Of a stretch of 64,000 nt of DNA, positions 18,188 to 26,602 are shown piece after piece (position 1 is the first letter of the stretch; every line of letters starts with the position of its first letter). The notes under the pieces were generated by a model that was not told where the DNA came from, made no database searches, and saw only the letters and a list, made by a program, of their open reading frames with translations. Both the position numbers and the translations under genes were made by a program. The DNA is taken from NCBI RefSeq assembly GCF_003977685.1, contig NZ_RYZH01000010.1, positions 80,609 through 144,608 of the forward strand, written 5' to 3'. Origin of the DNA: Tautonia sociabilis. Its GTDB lineage: Bacteria; Planctomycetota; Planctomycetia; Isosphaerales; Isosphaeraceae.

Positions 18188-20551
18188 ATGTCCGCCCGCC
18201 GCTCCCCCGATCTCGACGCCCTGGAGCGCCGCCTGACCGGCCCGAAGCGGATCGCGCTGTTCGGTCACCGCGCCGTCGGCAAGACGACCCTGCTGGCGAT
18301 GTTCTACCGAGAAGCATCGGCCGGCGGCGTGCCGGGCATCCGGCTGGCGGCCGTCGGTGCTCGGGGAGCGGAATACCTGGCCGACAAGATCGCCCGGATC
18401 GAGGCCGGAGAGCCCCCCGCCGGCACCCTGACCGAAACCGACCTGGAACTGCGGCTCTACCGGGGCCCGGCCCGGATCGACCTGATCGTGAAGGACTACC
18501 AGGGGGAGCACGTCGCCCTGGGCTCGGACGCCTCGATCCTGGAGTTCTTCGCCGACTGCGACGCCGTGCTGCTCTGCCTGGAGGCCGTCGGCTCCGACGA
18601 CCCGGCGGAGCGCCGGAGGCGGCAGCAAGAGGTGGAGCACCTGCTGGAGCGCTACATCGGCGCCTCGGACGATACGATGGTCGGCCGGCCGGTGGCCCTG
18701 CTTCTGACGAAGTACGACCGAGTGCTCGCGGCGGGGGGGCCGCCGCCGGATCGGGCCGAGGAGATCGTCGAGGCTCGGTTCGGGATGACGAGGCACGCCC
18801 TGGCCTCTCATGCGCCGAGAAGCGCCGTCTTCGCCGTCAGCTCCTACGGGACGAACGCCCCTGCCGACGGCTCCCCTCCGGACCACCTGGAGCCGATGGG
18901 GCTGGACGGCCCGCTGCTCTGGCTGGTCGAGCAGGTGGAGGCGACCGACCGGGAACTGCTGGAATGGATCTGGGACCTCTCGCCAAAGGACGCCGGACGG
19001 CTTGGCCGATGCGTGTCGGCGTTCCGGAAGCGTTACCCGAATTCTCCGAAGCTGATCGAGTACCGCCGTCGCCTCCGAGCGCTCCGCCGCCGGAGCGTGA
19101 TTCGGGGGGCGTTCCGGGCGATCGGGGCGCTGGTCGCCCTGGTGGCCGGGTTGGCGGTCTACGACGCGGCGGGGTTCTACCTCGCCTCGAATTACGAACG
19201 GCAGGGGCATCCGCCCCCGGAGGTCGCCCGGCGCTGGGAGGAGTTCCTGGCCTGGCACCCGACGCAGCCCCTGTTCTGGCCGGACGAATCCCGCATCGCC
19301 CGCACCCGGAGGGACGAGGCCCGGGTCGCCTCGGCGAAGCTGAGGGCGGAGGTCGGGACCGTCGAACCGGACGAGCTGCGCGGCGAGCTCGCCGCGCTGA
19401 AGGAGACGGCTCCGGATCACCTCCCGGCCATCGAGGAGGCCGAATCGGCCATCCGGCGCCGGGAGGCCGAGCGCCGATGGCAGGAGATTCGGGCCGAAGC
19501 CCTGCTCCCGAGCAAGCCGGCGGAAGACCGCCTGGAGATGATCCAGCAGTTCCTCCGAGACGACCCCGACACTCCGTTCGCCGACCAGGCGGTCGAGCTG
19601 GCCTCCCTGATCCGCAAGGAGCTTGACGAGCAGACCGCCCGTCGGGACCGGGAGGTCGTCGACGCCTGGCTCGTCGACGCGAGACTGCCGGATCCCGACT
19701 ATCTCGACCTGATCGAGCGCGCCCGCACCTTTCTCGAGGCCCGCCCCGACAGCCCGAGAGCGGAGGAGGTCCGCGGCCTGATCGACGACTGGCTGGAGCG
19801 GCTCGACCGGCGCGACTTCGATCGGGCCGTCGCCTTCGAGGAGGCCTCTCCCCAACACGGGTTCGAGGAACAGATCCGACGCTACCGGGATTATCTGCAC
19901 GACCACGCCGAGGGCGGGTTGTATGTCGAGCAGGCCAAGGCGGCGATCTCCCGGATCGAGCGCAGGCGGGATGACTACCTCTATCGCCAGGCGTTCGACC
20001 ACTGGTCGTCCCACCCGGGGGACCTGGCCGAGGTGGCCCGACGCCTGCGAGACTACCTCTCCTCCAACCCCGAAGGCCAGTATGCCGCCGCCGCCCGGTC
20101 GTTCCTGGCCCGATGGGAGGAGATCACCCGCCCGAACACCTACCGCGTCACGCTCGTCCGGGGGAAGGTCGACCCGAGCCTCACCAAGACCTTCTCCGGA
20201 GGAGGTCCTGATCTCGGTGTGGTGCTCTACGTCGCGGGAGAGAAACACGGGCCGTCCCCGGTCATCCCCAATTCGACCGAGCCGGTCTGGAACTACACCT
20301 TCCCCCGCCCGATCCGCTGGAAGTACGGCGACGACGTGGTGATTCAACTGATCGACAACGATTGGTCCGACTCAACCGTCGCCACCCTCCGCAGCGGAGA
20401 CGACCCGCTGGCGATGCGGGTCCTCGACGGCACCGTCCGGCCTTCCCGGAGCAAGGGAAAGGTGCTGCTGGAATTCCGATCCGACTTCGAGCTTCCCCGG
20501 CTTCCTCCTCCCCGGCAATACGAGAAGGATGAGGGCACGGCCGGCGGGTGA
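18188..20551 (+). CDS. Membrane-anchored GTPase with helical-repeat stalk and C2-like tail
   Basis: The product has 787 residues. The N-terminal domain is a P-loop GTPase: G1 GHRAVGKTT at 26-34, a 'DLIVKDYQGEH' G3-like strand, G4 TKYD at 174-177 for guanine recognition, and an 'AVSSYG' G5-like segment. A single membrane helix (AIGALVALVAGLAVYDAAGF, about 309-328) follows a basic RRRLRALRRR stop-transfer run. A long helical stalk of TPR-like units (WEEFLAWHP, FLRDDPDTPFADQA, FLEARPDSPRAEE, LSSNPEGQYAAAA) leads to a C-terminal beta domain (about 651-775). That domain has the 'DPSLTKTF', 'EPVWNYTF' and 'IQLIDNDWSD' pattern of C2 domains. GTPase inside, stalk and C2-like domain outside is the likely topology. 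It resembles the stand-alone GTPases of bacterial conflict systems, but no close family is recognised. Confidence 0.75.
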   Translation: MSARRSPDLDALERRLTGPKRIALFGHRAVGKTTLLAMFYREASAGGVPGIRLAAVGARGAEYLADKIARIEAGEPPAGTLTETDLELRLYRGPARIDLIVKDYQGEHVALGSDASILEFFADCDAVLLCLEAVGSDDPAERRRRQQEVEHLLERYIGASDDTMVGRPVALLLTKYDRVLAAGGPPPDRAEEIVEARFGMTRHALASHAPRSAVFAVSSYGTNAPADGSPPDHLEPMGLDGPLLWLVEQVEATDRELLEWIWDLSPKDAGRLGRCVSAFRKRYPNSPKLIEYRRRLRALRRRSVIRGAFRAIGALVALVAGLAVYDAAGFYLASNYERQGHPPPEVARRWEEFLAWHPTQPLFWPDESRIARTRRDEARVASAKLRAEVGTVEPDELRGELAALKETAPDHLPAIEEAESAIRRREAERRWQEIRAEALLPSKPAEDRLEMIQQFLRDDPDTPFADQAVELASLIRKELDEQTARRDREVVDAWLVDARLPDPDYLDLIERARTFLEARPDSPRAEEVRGLIDDWLERLDRRDFDRAVAFEEASPQHGFEEQIRRYRDYLHDHAEGGLYVEQAKAAISRIERRRDDYLYRQAFDHWSSHPGDLAEVARRLRDYLSSNPEGQYAAAARSFLARWEEITRPNTYRVTLVRGKVDPSLTKTFSGGGPDLGVVLYVAGEKHGPSPVIPNSTEPVWNYTFPRPIRWKYGDDVVIQLIDNDWSDSTVATLRSGDDPLAMRVLDGTVRPSRSKGKVLLEFRSDFELPRLPPPRQYEKDEGTAGG

Positions 20552-20737
20552 CGGAGCGACGGCGGACGCGGGCGGACCTCAGACGATTGCAGGGGGAGGA
20601 GAACCCGGCACGAAGGGCCAGCCGTCGATCTCCCGATCGCGACCCGGCGCGGGATGGCCCCCGCCGGCCCAGGCCTCCCAAGGTGAGCGTCGTCCCGGGA
20701 CGAGCGCTCCCGACCGGACCCCGAGGGCGACGCTCCG

Positions 20738-21475
20738 ATGCCATTCTGGCCCTTCACCCGACCCGAGATCGGCTTCGAGCAGGCCGTCTACGGCAGCTTC
20801 CCGTTCTGGCATCGGGGATACGACTTGCTCGGGCGCTCCCCCGGATGCCGGCCCGAGTGGGTCGCTGGCATGAAGGAGGCGTGCCAGCGGCTGGGAGAGC
20901 GCCGCAGAGGGGAGAGTCCGCCGGGGGGGCTGGTCTCTCGGTGGCTGGCCGACGGCTGCTGGATGGTCTTGCGGCCGTTCTCCCCCGGGAGCGACGACGT
21001 GGGACGGCCCGACGCCGTGGCCTTCCACGCCCTGTTCCTCCAACCCAAGGCCGCCGCGACGGCGGCGTTCGACCCCTTCCAGCTCCTGCCCGCCTTTCGA
21101 GAGGACTTCGGGCCGGATTCCGACGCGCTGCCCTCCGGCGCGATCGCGCTGTCGAGATCGAGCGCCGGAGGCCAGCCCGCCGACGCAAGGGTCGAGGCGA
21201 TCGTCGAGGCGCTCTGCAAGGGATGCCGGGTCCTGGTCGAGTCCGACGGGCCGATCGACCCGCTTGCGGGACGGGTCTGGGAACGCCTGCCGAGGCGGGT
21301 CCGCCATCGCCGGTCGCTGGCGACGTGGGCCTACTCGGATTCGGGGATCTTTGACCTCGTGGGGCTGGCCCGGCTGACCGGAATCGACCCGTCGGATCGG
21401 CGTCTCCTGCTCCTCCCGGCGGCGGAACGGGGGGAGCGGCCTCCCGTCGCCGCGCAGGGGGGAGCCTCGGCGTGA
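20738..21475 (+). CDS. Conserved-looking GTPase-neighbour protein (possible GAP1-N-like), unknown function
   Basis: The product has 245 residues with no signal or membrane segment, so it is probably cytoplasmic. The strongest feature is at residues about 13-37: EQAVYGSFPFWHRGYDLL followed by GRSPGC. This looks like a conserved core and is reminiscent of the 'Q.lYG....GH.lLa.Sp' motif at the start of GTPase-associated protein GAP1-N domains. The rest is mixed alpha/beta with no catalytic triad visible. It lies 186 bases after the GTPase gene on the same strand. The GAP1-N resemblance is by eye and weak; the gene could be an unrelated planctomycete family. Confidence 0.62.
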   Translation: MPFWPFTRPEIGFEQAVYGSFPFWHRGYDLLGRSPGCRPEWVAGMKEACQRLGERRRGESPPGGLVSRWLADGCWMVLRPFSPGSDDVGRPDAVAFHALFLQPKAAATAAFDPFQLLPAFREDFGPDSDALPSGAIALSRSSAGGQPADARVEAIVEALCKGCRVLVESDGPIDPLAGRVWERLPRRVRHRRSLATWAYSDSGIFDLVGLARLTGIDPSDRRLLLLPAAERGERPPVAAQGGASA

Positions 21476-21608
21476 GGAGCCGGTCTCCAGGTCCTGTCCG
21501 AAGTCGTACGGTTCCGAGTGTCGGGATCGGGTAGAATGGCCTTCCGAGCTTCTGGCCCCCGAGCCCGGCTCCTCTCCCCCGGGCCGAAGCGTGCGAGGAT
21601 CATCGCGA

Positions 21609-22388
21609 GTGACGAGCACCACGACGAGGGCCCAGTCGCGCCACTGGAGCCGACACGCGACGAAGTACGACGAGCTGTTCCTCGACCCGTTCGAGCCGGG
21701 GGTCGAGAACCCGATTCTCCAAGAGATCGAGCGGCTGCCCGACGCCGGATCGAAGGTGGTCATCGACCTGGGATGCGGGACCGGACCGCTGCTTCCGACG
21801 CTGCTGTCGAGGTTCAAGGAGGTGATCGCCGTCGACTTCGCGCCGGCGATGATCGACGCCTCCAAGGCCCGCCTGGGGGCCGAGGCCGACCGGGTGCGGT
21901 TCTTCGTCCGGCCGATGGATCAGCTCGACGAGTTCGAGGGGGCCGTCGATGTCTCGGTGGCGATCAACTCGATCGTGATGCCGGACGTCCGGGACATCGA
22001 CCGGTCGCTGGCGGCGATCCGGAGAACTCTCCGCCCCGGGGGCGTCTTCTTCGGTGTGGTGCCCGCGATCGACGCGATCCAGTATCAGACGATGCTCCTG
22101 CTCGACCGGGAACTAGCTCGGGGAACCGCGCCCGCCGAGGCCGACCGGCTTGCCTCCCAGCAGGCCGAGCACCACCTGTACGACTTCGCCTTCGGCCGCT
22201 TCGCCTTCCAGGGCCTCCGGCAAAAGTTCTGGCAGTCGTTCGAGCTGACCTACCGGCTCCGCAAGGCGGGGTTCAGCTCCGTCCGGCTCGACAAGGTCCT
22301 CTATCCCTGGGACTCCAACCTCCCGCTCGGCGACGAGTTCCGGGACCAGCCCCGGAGCTGGGACTGGGCCTTCGAGGCCCGCCCCTGA
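21609..22388 (+). CDS. Class I SAM-dependent methyltransferase
   Basis: A GTG at 21609 has a CGAGGA ribosome-binding site nine bases upstream and gives 259 residues. A GTG at 21591 would add six residues but has no such site. The SAM motif VIDLGCGTGPLL is followed by EVIAVDFAPAMIDASKA and 'LRPGGVFF'. The C-terminal half, with QQAEHHLYDFAFGRFAF and FRDQPRSWDWAFEA, does not identify a substrate. A TAGAAT box at 21532-21537 could be a -10 element, without a clear -35. It follows the GTPase locus on the same strand but may not belong to it. Confidence 0.82.
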   Translation: MTSTTTRAQSRHWSRHATKYDELFLDPFEPGVENPILQEIERLPDAGSKVVIDLGCGTGPLLPTLLSRFKEVIAVDFAPAMIDASKARLGAEADRVRFFVRPMDQLDEFEGAVDVSVAINSIVMPDVRDIDRSLAAIRRTLRPGGVFFGVVPAIDAIQYQTMLLLDRELARGTAPAEADRLASQQAEHHLYDFAFGRFAFQGLRQKFWQSFELTYRLRKAGFSSVRLDKVLYPWDSNLPLGDEFRDQPRSWDWAFEARP

Positions 22389-22457
22389 CGAGACGGCCGG
22401 ATTCGGCCCCGTCCGATCGACCGAGGACGTTCCTCCCCGATCTTTCGAGGTGCCCCG

Positions 22458-22664
22458 ATGCCGACCCGAGACGACCTGTTCGACGAGGACGAGCAATCGC
22501 CCCCCGCCGGCACCATCCTCTCCCGCCCGGCCAAGCCGTTCGCCCAGTACCTCCAGGAGACGCCCGCCAAGCCGCTCTCCCAGGGGGTCCGGTTCGCCCT
22601 GTGGGCGGCCGGGGGACTGACAGCGCTGCTGTTCCTGGCGTCGGTCCTGAAGGTCGCCGGTTGA
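22458..22664 (+). CDS. Small single-pass membrane protein, unknown function
   Basis: The 68-residue product has an acidic, proline-containing N-terminal half (MPTRDDLFDEDEQSPP) and one C-terminal membrane helix (LWAAGGLTALLFLASVL, residues about 48-64). The codon usage fits the surrounding genes, which favours a real gene despite the small size. It lies 69 bases after the methyltransferase on the same strand, so it may be co-transcribed. The topology would leave the N-terminus in the cytoplasm. Confidence 0.58.
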   Translation: MPTRDDLFDEDEQSPPAGTILSRPAKPFAQYLQETPAKPLSQGVRFALWAAGGLTALLFLASVLKVAG

Positions 22665-22753
22665 GCTCCAGGGGATTCTCCCCGTCCGCTCCCGACCGGA
22701 AACGCGGAGGGGCCCGAGAGGCACAACGCCCCCCGGGCCCGCCCCGGAGCGAT

Positions 22754-22770
22754 CGATCGCCGGGCGATCG
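22754..22770. terminator. Short perfect hairpin between convergent genes
   Basis: CGATCGC at 22754-22760 and GCGATCG at 22764-22770 pair over 7 bp with a 3-base loop, in the 112-base gap between two convergent genes. A second, longer-looped pairing lies just upstream (GGGCCCG with CGGGCCC, about 22715-22742). No T-run is present, so a bidirectional terminator role is only suggested by position. Confidence 0.28.
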
Positions 22771-22776
22771 AACCGA

Positions 22777-23124
22777 TCAGAAGACGTCCAGGGCGAAGTG
22801 GGCGCCCTGGTAGTACTTCTTCTTGTGGCTCCAGTCGTGGAACCAGTGGGGCTGGCGGTCGAGGCCAAGCACCTTCTTGCCGCCGTAGAAGTTCCGGTAG
22901 TAGGGGCCCTGAATCTGCGGGACGATCCGCATCTCCCGGGGGTAGAGATACCAGCCGTCATAGAGCTGGTTGGACTGGACGCCGTTGCCCGGGACCTGGG
23001 GAGGGACATACGGCCAGTGGTAGAAGGTCGTCCAGTCCTGGGCCCGGGCCGGCGTGGCGAAGGCCCCGAGTCCGAGCACCAAACCGATCAGCAGCGCCGA
23101 TCCGGTCATCATCCTGCGAGTCAT
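22777..23124 (-). CDS. Small secreted Tyr/Trp-rich protein, unknown function
   Basis: The 115-residue product has a clear signal peptide (MTRRMMTGSALLIGLVLGLG, cleavage after ATPARA, near residue 28). The mature part of about 87 residues is unusually rich in Tyr, Trp, His and Pro, for example YHWPYVPPQVPG, WYLYPREM, YYRNFYGGKK and HWFHDWSHKKKYYQ. No cysteine or catalytic motif is visible. Small secreted proteins of this style are common in planctomycetes and may be cell-surface components; this is inference. It diverges from the M28 peptidase gene at 23293. Confidence 0.7.
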   Translation of the reverse strand: MTRRMMTGSALLIGLVLGLGAFATPARAQDWTTFYHWPYVPPQVPGNGVQSNQLYDGWYLYPREMRIVPQIQGPYYRNFYGGKKVLGLDRQPHWFHDWSHKKKYYQGAHFALDVF

Positions 23125-23278
23125 GCGACACCTCCGTGTTCGACTCCGACAGAGTCCCGAGTATGATCGACCGGCGGCCGTCGGATTGGAGGCCGATGGC
23201 CGGCCTTTTTCCCCCCTCCGGTTCGCTTCGGGACGCTCGTAGGGATGTTGGCGGCGGCTGTTCGAGCCGCTCCCCTTC

Positions 23279-23287
23279 AGGAAGGAG
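23279..23287 (+). promoter_or_regulatory. Strong ribosome-binding site fixing the M28 peptidase start
   Basis: AGGAAGGAG ends five bases before the ATG at 23293. It favours that ATG over the in-frame start at 23245, which has no such site. Confidence 0.6.
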
Positions 23288-23292
23288 ACTCG

Positions 23293-24426
23293 ATGATGCC
23301 CGCCCTCCTGCCCCTCATCCTGGGCTCGCTCTGCCCCCCACCGCCGCCGGTCTCCTCCGGGGTCGAGCCCAACCGGGATCGGCTAATCGAGATCGTCTAC
23401 CAACTCGCGTCTCCCGAGTTCGAGGGGCGCCGAGGGGCAGGGGGCAGGGCCGCGGGAGACTACCTGATCGGGCAGCTCCAACGGCTGGGGCTCGATCCCG
23501 CCTTCGGCGACCGGTTCGACCAGGAGTTCACCGCCGGGGACCGATCGGGCCGGAACATCGCCGCGATGCTGCCGGGTGCCGATCCCGAGCGGACCGACGA
23601 GTGGATCATCCTCTCGGCGCACTACGACCACCTCGGCATCAGGGGAGGCCGGCTCTTCCCGGGCGCCGACGACAACGCCTCGGGCGTGGCGATGGTCCTG
23701 GAGGTCGCCCGATGCCTGGTCGATCGCGACGAACGGCCGGGGCGGGGGATCCTCTTCGTCTTCTTCGACCTGGAGGAAGAGGCCCTGCTCGGCTCCCGGT
23801 ACTTCGTGCAACATCCTCCGGTGCCGCTGGATCAGATCCGGCTGTTCGTGACGGCGGACATGCTCGGCAGGTCCCTGGCGGGGATCGCCGGAGACGCGCT
23901 GTTCGTGATGGGGACCGAGCATGCCCCGGGGCTCCGCCCCTGGGTGGTCGAGGCCGCCGAGGGGCTCCCCCTGACGGTAGGGGTGGTTGGGGCCGACCTG
24001 CTGGTCATCGATCGGAGCGACTACGGCCCGTTCCGCCAGCGCAAGGTGCCGTTCCTCTTCTTCTCAACCGGCGAGAGCCCCGTCTACCACACCCCGGACG
24101 ATGTGCCCCAGACGATCGACTTCGAGAAGCTGGCCTCGGCCACCACGCTCATCGGTCGGGTCGTGCTCCGGTCGGCCTCGGCCGACACGATGCCGGCCTG
24201 GACCTCCGAGCGATCCCCCTGGATCGGCGAGGCGGTCGCCATCCGGGGGGTCTTCGAGTTGCTGCTGGAGCACCAGGAGGAGCTGGGAATCCCCGGGGCG
24301 CAACGCGCCCTGATCCGGGGGATGCTGAATCGGATCAGCCGATCGATCGAGGAGGGGACGATCACTCCGGAGGACCGGACCGCGATGCTCCGGGTCTCCC
24401 AGCTGGTGCTCTTCACGGTGCTCTGA
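23293..24426 (+). CDS. M28 family zinc aminopeptidase, exported
   Basis: From the ATG at 23293 the product has 378 residues with a short hydrophobic, proline-ending leader (MMPALLPLILGSLCPPPPP). Metal-binding and catalytic motifs of the M28 family occur in order: SAHYDHLG (His110, Asp112), GADDNASG (bridging Asp), FDLEEEALLGS (general-base and metal Glu), VTADMLG (Asp) and VYHTPDD (last His). The family includes extracellular aminopeptidases and glutaminyl-cyclase-like enzymes that trim peptides. A cysteine in the leader is not in a good lipobox, so lipidation is doubtful. It converges on the beta-propeller gene at 24472. Confidence 0.88.
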   Translation: MMPALLPLILGSLCPPPPPVSSGVEPNRDRLIEIVYQLASPEFEGRRGAGGRAAGDYLIGQLQRLGLDPAFGDRFDQEFTAGDRSGRNIAAMLPGADPERTDEWIILSAHYDHLGIRGGRLFPGADDNASGVAMVLEVARCLVDRDERPGRGILFVFFDLEEEALLGSRYFVQHPPVPLDQIRLFVTADMLGRSLAGIAGDALFVMGTEHAPGLRPWVVEAAEGLPLTVGVVGADLLVIDRSDYGPFRQRKVPFLFFSTGESPVYHTPDDVPQTIDFEKLASATTLIGRVVLRSASADTMPAWTSERSPWIGEAVAIRGVFELLLEHQEELGIPGAQRALIRGMLNRISRSIEEGTITPEDRTAMLRVSQLVLFTVL

Positions 24427-24471
24427 CACCGCCGCTGCCACGGCCGCTCCCAATCCCGTCCTGAGCCGCCC

Positions 24472-26295
24472 TCAGGGAAGATTGGCCCCGGGAGGGCGAC
24501 GCTCGGGCGACGGGTCGATCGATCGGGGAGTGGCGGGCCGCTCGAACGGGGAGACGACTCGGGAGGCGGAGCCGGGGCGAGGCGAGGGCTCCTCCTCCGG
24601 AGGCTCCTCGCCGCTCCGTGCTTGGAGCCGCTGAAGGGCCTGCAGCCAGGGATGTTCGGGGGGAAGTTGCTCCTCGACCATGCGGCCCAGGCCGTCGCGC
24701 TCGACCCGGGCCCGGGGGGGCTGGTCGTCCCGGTCGCCCTGGGCCTGCTCCTCGATGAACTCGAGGATCTCCCTCGCCTCGGCGTCCTGGCCCTGGGCGA
24801 GGCGAAGCTGGGCTCGCAGGCCGAGCAGCCGGAGGGACGCGTCGGCCGACTCGGGATCGATCGACGCCAAGACCGAGAGGGAGCGCTCGGCCTCCTCATA
24901 GTCGCCAGCCAGGTAGGAAAAGAACAGCGTCGCGCGCTCGGTCTTCGGGTCGGCCCCCAGGGCCCGGATCACCTCGTCGGTCAGGCGACGGCCCAGCTCG
25001 CCGAGCCGCTTGTAGGAAGTCGGGGAGAGGCCGCTCCGCTCCAGGTCGCCAGGGAACGGGAGAAGCGTCGGCCGCTCCGCGGGAGACTCGGGCAGGTCGG
25101 CCGCCTCGGCCAGGGCGGCGATCCAGCACGCCGTCTCCTCGATCGCGGGGGCGAGGGGGGTCACCTCCTTGCTCTCGGTGTCGATCAGGCCCACGACGGT
25201 CCCGGGGCGCTCCTTCGCCCCCGAGAACCGGAAGGCGATCCGATCCCCCGAGGGGGAGAGCACCGGCGCGCCAACCCTCCCGAGCCCCTGGAAGGGGAAG
25301 ACCCGGTCGAACGGCTGGTTCCCCCGATGTCGGGCCAGCGCGGATGGCCGGCTGGAGGACAGGACGGAATAGTATTGCTCGATGCCGTCCACCCCGACGG
25401 TCAGATACGCCCCGAGAAACCGATCCTGAGAGAGCAGGGGGGCCTCAACCTCCTTGATCTTCTCCGGGAAGGCCTCCCCCTCCACCCGGACGCAGGACAA
25501 CTGCGTCGGGATCCCCTCGGGGCCGGAGGAGCCCCGCTCAAGATAAAGGATCGCCCGGCCGTCGGCGGTCCAGACCGGCGCCTGCACGGGGGCCTCAACC
25601 AGATCCAACGGCCGGTCGTCCGCCTCCCAGCCGCCAACTCGGGAGAGGACCAGCTCCCACCGATCCCCTCGCTCCCGGTAGAAGGCGATCCGGCCGCCGG
25701 CCGGAGCGATCGACGCGAGGCGGGCCCCCGGAATCTCCCGCCGGACCTCCCGCCGGTCGAGGTCGATGATCGAGAGGCCGAGGCGATCCGGCCCGGGGAC
25801 AACAATCAGCCGATCCACCGGATCCCAGGCCACCGCCTCGCCGGGCCAGCGGTCGCGGAGGGCATCCGCCTCCCCCTCGGCCAGGGTCCTCGAGAACACC
25901 ACCTCCTGCTCCTGGCCGTAGCCGACGACGACCTCCCAGCGGCCCGGGCCCGGCTCTCGATCCGAAACGACCCGGGCGAAGGCCAGGGAACGGCCGTCGG
26001 GCCCCCATGCCGGAGAGGACAGCGCCCCGGGCCCCTCGGCCACCTTGACCGCCTTGCCGTCCGCCACCCGGACCGCCCAGATCCGGTACATCGAGCGGTC
26101 GTCCCCCCTCGGCGCCGCATCGCCCCCCGGCCGATCGGGCAGGATCCGGATCGTCTCGAACGCCCGGCCGACTCCCGGCAAGGCCACCGAGAAGGCCAGC
26201 CACTCCCCCGACACCGTCCAGGCCGACGGCGGATCGGGAGGCGGCGAATCCAGAGACGCGATCGCCAGCGCACAGACGAACAGAGGTGCGAACAT
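24472..26295 (-). CDS. Exported TolB/WD40-like beta-propeller protein with TPR-like C-terminus
   Basis: The 607-residue product has a signal peptide (MFAPLFVCALAIASLDS). It then carries repeated four-stranded blades of the TolB/PD40 type: SSPAWGPDGRSLAFARV, APVWTADGRAILYLERG and APVLSPSGDRIAFRFSG all show the 'sP.wspDG..iaf' signature. About residues 440-540 form helices with TPR-like spacing (YLAGDYEEAERSLSVLASID). The C-terminal 60 residues are proline-rich and probably disordered. Such proteins usually serve as periplasmic protein-interaction platforms. No enzyme residues are visible. No partner is evident from the neighbours. Confidence 0.72.
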   Translation of the reverse strand: MFAPLFVCALAIASLDSPPPDPPSAWTVSGEWLAFSVALPGVGRAFETIRILPDRPGGDAAPRGDDRSMYRIWAVRVADGKAVKVAEGPGALSSPAWGPDGRSLAFARVVSDREPGPGRWEVVVGYGQEQEVVFSRTLAEGEADALRDRWPGEAVAWDPVDRLIVVPGPDRLGLSIIDLDRREVRREIPGARLASIAPAGGRIAFYRERGDRWELVLSRVGGWEADDRPLDLVEAPVQAPVWTADGRAILYLERGSSGPEGIPTQLSCVRVEGEAFPEKIKEVEAPLLSQDRFLGAYLTVGVDGIEQYYSVLSSSRPSALARHRGNQPFDRVFPFQGLGRVGAPVLSPSGDRIAFRFSGAKERPGTVVGLIDTESKEVTPLAPAIEETACWIAALAEAADLPESPAERPTLLPFPGDLERSGLSPTSYKRLGELGRRLTDEVIRALGADPKTERATLFFSYLAGDYEEAERSLSVLASIDPESADASLRLLGLRAQLRLAQGQDAEAREILEFIEEQAQGDRDDQPPRARVERDGLGRMVEEQLPPEHPWLQALQRLQARSGEEPPEEEPSPRPGSASRVVSPFERPATPRSIDPSPERRPPGANLP

Positions 26296-26480
26296 GGGTT
26301 CGGGCGCTCTTGGGTCGAGAGGGATCGGGGCTTCGGTCCGGTGGCGCCGATCGTACGGGTTGGGCGGAGCCGGTCATCCCGGGAACCGGCTCCGGGGCCG
26401 ATTCCCATTTGACCGTCCCTCGGCCGGGGGTAGACTGTCCGTAATTCAACAGTAACCCGAAGTCATGTACGGGGATAGTC

Positions 26481-26510
26481 TTGTTGGGCCGAAACGGTCT
26501 CCGCTATAGT
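26481..26510 (+). promoter_or_regulatory. Sigma70-like promoter for the fatty-acid/polyketide-like cassette
   Basis: TTGTTG at 26481-26486 and TATAGT at 26505-26510 are 18 bases apart, matching the -35 and -10 consensus at four and five of six positions. It lies in the 307-base divergent gap (26296-26602), whose right part is noticeably more AT-rich than the genes. The -10 box ends 92 bases before the first dehydratase gene. Nothing else could be supported in this gap. Confidence 0.6.
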
Positions 26511-26602
26511 GGCCCGACCCCTTCAGGTCGGCCCCTGGAGCCGGGCCTGGACACGACGCTCCGATCGGATGACCGGGCGAACCCCTGCGTTGAGAAGCAT
26601 CC

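Noticed and set aside
14620..18189. Minus-strand open frame of 1,189 codons opposite the 15025 and 17104 genes
   Set aside because: Composition is typical of an antisense shadow, and the plus-strand frames have proper starts and signal peptides.
24460..24476. CCTGAG/CTCAGG hairpin near the M28 and beta-propeller gene ends
   Set aside because: Only 6 bp, overlaps a stop codon and has no T-run, so a terminator call is not supported.
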